Assembly: GCA_002396665.1 (NCBI GenBank)
Contig: DGYJ01000045.1
Location: 15,712-21,481 of the forward strand
Origin: Bdellovibrionaceae bacterium UBA5009
Lineage (GTDB): Bacteria > Bdellovibrionota > Bdellovibrionia > Bdellovibrionales > Bdellovibrionaceae
DNA: 5,770 bases
Reading direction: 5' to 3'
Part shown: positions 5,576-5,770 of the stretch, piece by piece
Layout of the letters: every line of letters begins with the position of its first letter
Numbering within the stretch: position 1 is the stretch's first letter
Made by a program: the position numbers and the translations under genes
Notes under the pieces: model-generated
Seen by the model: only the letters and a program-made list of their open reading frames with translations
What the model was told of the DNA's origin: nothing
Databases searched by the model: none

Positions 5576-5770
5576 TTAGCGCAAGCCCCTCAACAAAATT
5601 GTGTCTTGGGCTGGGTTTTCGTCACCAGAGGGGATGGGTCCAGGGGGATAATCTAGACTGTAGTGAATTCCTCGGGATTCTTTTCTGCGAAGTGCGCATT
5701 CGACTGTTAAATCAGCAACGATGGCGATATTTCGAAGTTCAAGAATGTCTGGATGCATTGAAAAATTCGA
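5576..5770 (-). CDS. nadB: L-aspartate oxidase, C-terminal end, cut by the right edge
   Basis: The frame is open from the right edge to a TAA at 5578-5576, giving the last 64 residues; the FAD domain and the start are outside the window. The segment ELRN..IVADLTVECALRRKESRGIHYSLDYP is the conserved C-terminal helical domain of NadB. The string RKESRG.HY.LDYP is the strongest hallmark and distinguishes it from the related fumarate reductase and succinate dehydrogenase subunits. NadB oxidises L-aspartate to iminoaspartate in the cytoplasm, the first step of de novo NAD synthesis with NadA. After the motif the protein ends with about 25 residues (PPGPIP to LLRGLR), the usual variable tail. The methionine at 5758 is internal, because the frame continues upstream as S-N-F-S. 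The lipase-like gene follows 18 bases downstream and probably shares the transcript, without an obvious pathway link. Confidence 0.88.
   Translation of the reverse strand, partial: SNFSMHPDILELRNIAIVADLTVECALRRKESRGIHYSLDYPPGPIPSGDENPAQDTILLRGLR

Overview
The window looks like ordinary chromosome from a Gram-negative bacterium of fairly low GC content. Several things suggest a Bdellovibrionota-type (Bdellovibrio-like) organism: many exported proteins of unknown family, an L,D-transpeptidase, a lipoprotein with a classic lipobox, and a ribonuclease HI with a viroplasmin-like C-terminal domain. This placement is an inference from style and content; no marker gene here fixes it. I see no tRNA, rRNA, insertion sequence, phage integrase or CRISPR array.

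Left block (1-2154, all on the minus strand). Three exported-protein genes are packed into one probable operon, read from right to left. First is a 386-residue protein with an Asn/Ser/Ala low-complexity stalk, a tract of S/T-G-N repeats, a coiled coil and a C-terminal hydrophobic segment. Next is a 191-residue exported protein of unknown family with two cysteines. Last is the N-terminal two thirds of an L,D-transpeptidase (YkuD fold), cut by the left edge before its catalytic cysteine. The gaps are 14 and 17 bases. The set looks like a cell-envelope module whose one recognisable enzyme crosslinks or edits peptidoglycan.

Divergent regulatory region (2155-2393). It carries a good sigma70-type promoter facing right (ATGACA, 17 bases, GATAAT), a weaker one facing left (TATAGT), and a perfect 12-base palindrome inside the spacer of the leftward one.

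Middle block (2394-4006, plus strand). It holds a ribonuclease HI with all catalytic residues and a C-terminal RNA/DNA-hybrid-binding-like domain, which is the reverse of the usual order. It is followed 53 bases later by a classical short-chain dehydrogenase/reductase.

Right block (4056-5770, minus strand). Reading leftward it contains the C-terminus of L-aspartate oxidase (nadB, cut by the right edge), a monoacylglycerol-lipase-like alpha/beta hydrolase and a small lipoprotein, with gaps of 18 and 5 bases. It converges on the dehydrogenase gene, and a weak hairpin sits at the junction. The most interesting items are the stalk/repeat/coiled-coil protein with its transpeptidase operon, and the domain-swapped ribonuclease HI.
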